Source: Chitinophagales bacterium
GTDB lineage: Bacteria > Bacteroidota > Bacteroidia > Chitinophagales > JADJOU01
NCBI GenBank assembly: GCA_030832185.1
Contig: JAURJQ010000008.1
Coordinates: forward strand, 1 to 64,000
Reading direction: 5' to 3'
Length of the DNA: 64,000 nucleotides
The notes under the pieces are model-generated. The model ran no database searches, was not told where the DNA came from, and saw nothing but the letters and a program-made list of their open reading frames with translations. The position numbers and the translations under genes were made by a program. Below are positions 62,566 through 64,000 of this stretch, in pieces; within the stretch, counting starts at the first letter, position 1; each line of letters begins with the position of its first letter.

Positions 62566-62681
62566 AGTGGTCAGTAATCAGTGACTAGTCGCAGTTAGCA
62601 GTATAAAAACTCTGCATACTTTGCGCCTCTGCGGTAAACAATCTGCTGAAAAAACTGCCTACTGCCCACTGCCCACTGACT
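62566..62681. repeat. Inverted pair of heptamer tracts between convergent genes
   Basis: Bases 62566-62606 hold six units starting AGT (AGTGGTC, AGTAATC and so on; one is six bases). Bases 62654-62681 hold four units ACTGCCT, ACTGCCC, ACTGCCC, ACTGACT, the opposite orientation. The second part runs through the stop codon of the minus-strand gene. A hairpin between the halves is possible. Confidence 0.65.
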
Positions 62682-64000
62682 TCAACTCCTCCCACCGCTC
62701 TTGCACCCACTGCTTCTCTGTGAAGTATGGTGATGTCTGGAGAAGAGCGTTTTCTATTCTCTTTTTCATATAGCCGGTCAAGTATTCATAGCGCGCTTCG
62801 GTGAGATACTCTGCGTATTTTATGAATAACTTATGCCGGCGCTTTTCATCGTTTTGGATATTTTTATGTGCGTTTATATATTTATAAAAATTCTCCTGCT
62901 CTGCGTTCAGTCTATCGATATCGGCTAGCATGATATAGGATTTTATCAGCATGATTTTATACTGCGGATAGTAGTAGATAGAATCCGCCGGATTGATAAT
63001 ACTAATTTTCCGCAGTGCCAGCTTATAGTCCTGCTTAGCGAAGGCTATTCTAGACTCTATCAGATACTGAAACGAATCCTTCTGACTTGGAGCTATTACT
63101 TTTAAACTCTCTTCGAGGAGATGCTCGGCTTTTTCTATGTTACCATAGCGGAGTTCAAGACGGATGTAATTAAACAATCTAGCCCCAGAAAAAAATCCTT
63201 GCTTAAATAAAAATTCTTTTTCATCGACAATTGAAAAAATATGATAATTTTCCATATCAAATTCTTCCTGACCTTTCATTTTCTTGTCTGTTCCATAGTT
63301 AATCAGCGCAGGAAAAAGTTGATTTCGTATCTCATCTGAAAAGTCATTAATTCTATCTGTAAAAAAACTTTTTAAGTAATGAAAGCTATCTTTTTCATAA
63401 TCCAAACTCAAATTTAAACTTAAGGCTCGTATCTTTACTAACTCGTTATTTGTATTCAAATTTTCATTAGCTAATTGCTTAAAGTAACTTACTTGCTTAT
63501 CTATATTATAGTTTACTTGTTTAGATAAGGTGATTAATGAGTTTCCTGTTTCTAATAAGTAATAAATATAGTAATCTAGAAAGGAATTTATTTGTTCAAT
63601 TTGACTTCTAATCAAATGAGAGTAATTTTTTTTTGTTAAAGTTAAATATTGATAGAAAAAAAATTCTCTCTGATGAAAAAACTTCTTCATTAAAGCATAA
63701 CTATCCCTATATAGGTCAAATTTAAAATTGGTCAGCTTGAGAAGGAGATTTCGCTTGAGTCTTCGCTCTATCAAGATCTCCCCCCAAAGGGTTTCTGTGT
63801 AAATATTTTTTTCATGTATTTTTGACAAAAGCAGATAATCCTTTATATGATTGGTTAATAGATTGTTATACGTAGTCAATTTCGATACACTTTTACTATC
63901 GCCGCCGAAGAGTTCAGATTTGATATCCTCCGTCTCTAGCTTGTCTAGTTGCTTAGCCTGCTTGGCTTGGCAGATAAATTTGTGCAGGGCCAGGATGGTA
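62659..64000 (-). CDS. Helical repeat protein, unknown, N-terminus beyond window
   Basis: The frame runs from the window edge to the TAG at 62659, giving 446 visible residues; no ATG is needed inside, because the frame stays open back to base 64000. It is almost all helix, rich in Lys, Tyr and Leu, with TPR-like spacing in the C-terminal half (ARLFNYIRLELRYGNIEKAEHLLEESLKV and ESRIAFAKQDYKLALRKI). No catalytic or membrane motif. The last six residues and stop come from the heptamer tract. A conserved Bacteroidetes protein of unknown function is likely. Confidence 0.75.
   Translation of the reverse strand, partial: TILALHKFICQAKQAKQLDKLETEDIKSELFGGDSKSVSKLTTYNNLLTNHIKDYLLLSKIHEKNIYTETLWGEILIERRLKRNLLLKLTNFKFDLYRDSYALMKKFFHQREFFFYQYLTLTKKNYSHLIRSQIEQINSFLDYYIYYLLETGNSLITLSKQVNYNIDKQVSYFKQLANENLNTNNELVKIRALSLNLSLDYEKDSFHYLKSFFTDRINDFSDEIRNQLFPALINYGTDKKMKGQEEFDMENYHIFSIVDEKEFLFKQGFFSGARLFNYIRLELRYGNIEKAEHLLEESLKVIAPSQKDSFQYLIESRIAFAKQDYKLALRKISIINPADSIYYYPQYKIMLIKSYIMLADIDRLNAEQENFYKYINAHKNIQNDEKRRHKLFIKYAEYLTEARYEYLTGYMKKRIENALLQTSPYFTEKQWVQERWEELKSVGSGQ

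Noticed and set aside
1-64000. CRISPR array, insertion sequence, integron or prophage
   Set aside because: No regularly spaced identical repeats, transposase or integrase motifs, or phage structural genes were seen in any frame.

Overview
The window is a low-GC chromosomal segment from a member of the Bacteroidota. The signs are a type IX secretion (T9SS) sorting domain on a 2017-residue surface protein, PorP/SprF and PorE-like OmpA proteins, many TAnnTTTG -7 promoter elements, few Shine-Dalgarno sites, and exported proteins whose predicted mature ends begin with Gln. I cannot fix the order or genus. There is no insertion sequence, prophage, CRISPR array or rRNA; one tRNA gene is present.

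Layout. 1-7.3 kb: the 5' part of a secreted repeat protein, a small XRE regulator, uppS, then a co-directional run of S41 protease, DoxX-like protein, an orphan 2-oxoacid oxidoreductase alpha subunit and a degenerate M28 protein. 7.4-12.4 kb: a tRNA-Val with an unusual anticodon loop, a PAP2 phosphatase, leuS, a DUF502 protein and a TerB-like protein. 12.4-22 kb, minus strand: a redox block of PntAB transhydrogenase, di-heme peroxidase, KorAB 2-oxoacid:ferredoxin oxidoreductase and a GltD/NfnB-like flavoprotein with ferredoxin domains. 22.6-28 kb: a carotenoid cluster (crtI, crtB, crtZ, an SDR and an SRPBCC protein) facing a divergent MarR regulator with a palindromic operator; no lycopene cyclase is present. 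28-32.4 kb: threonine dehydrogenase, then aroD, aroA, aroB and an HsdR_N-type nuclease domain.

32.4-45 kb: one long minus-strand run (giant T9SS cargo protein, ECF sigma factor, zinc-binding anti-sigma factor, pyrH, a TPR protein, the nuclease domain and the aro genes), with PorP/SprF plus a PorE-like OmpA protein divergent from it. 45-64 kb: a stand-alone E2 acyltransferase, a SWIM zinc-finger protein, two ABC exporters, a beta-CASP hydrolase, a second PorE-like protein, truA, a rhodanese-thioredoxin lipoprotein, a glutaminyl-cyclase-like M28 lipoprotein, a DUF5723 protein, uvrA and a partial unknown gene.

The main points for a second look are: degenerate seven-base-period tandem tracts in four intergenic places, twice as inverted halves; a sigma/anti-sigma pair with the zinc-ligand spacing of the redox sensor RsrA, directly behind the giant adhesin; the KorAB plus NfnB-like module; a metal-site-dead M28 paralogue; an SDR without the catalytic Tyr; a tRNA with C at position 33; and a glutaminyl cyclase candidate in a window where ten exported proteins follow the Bacteroidetes Gln (+1) rule.
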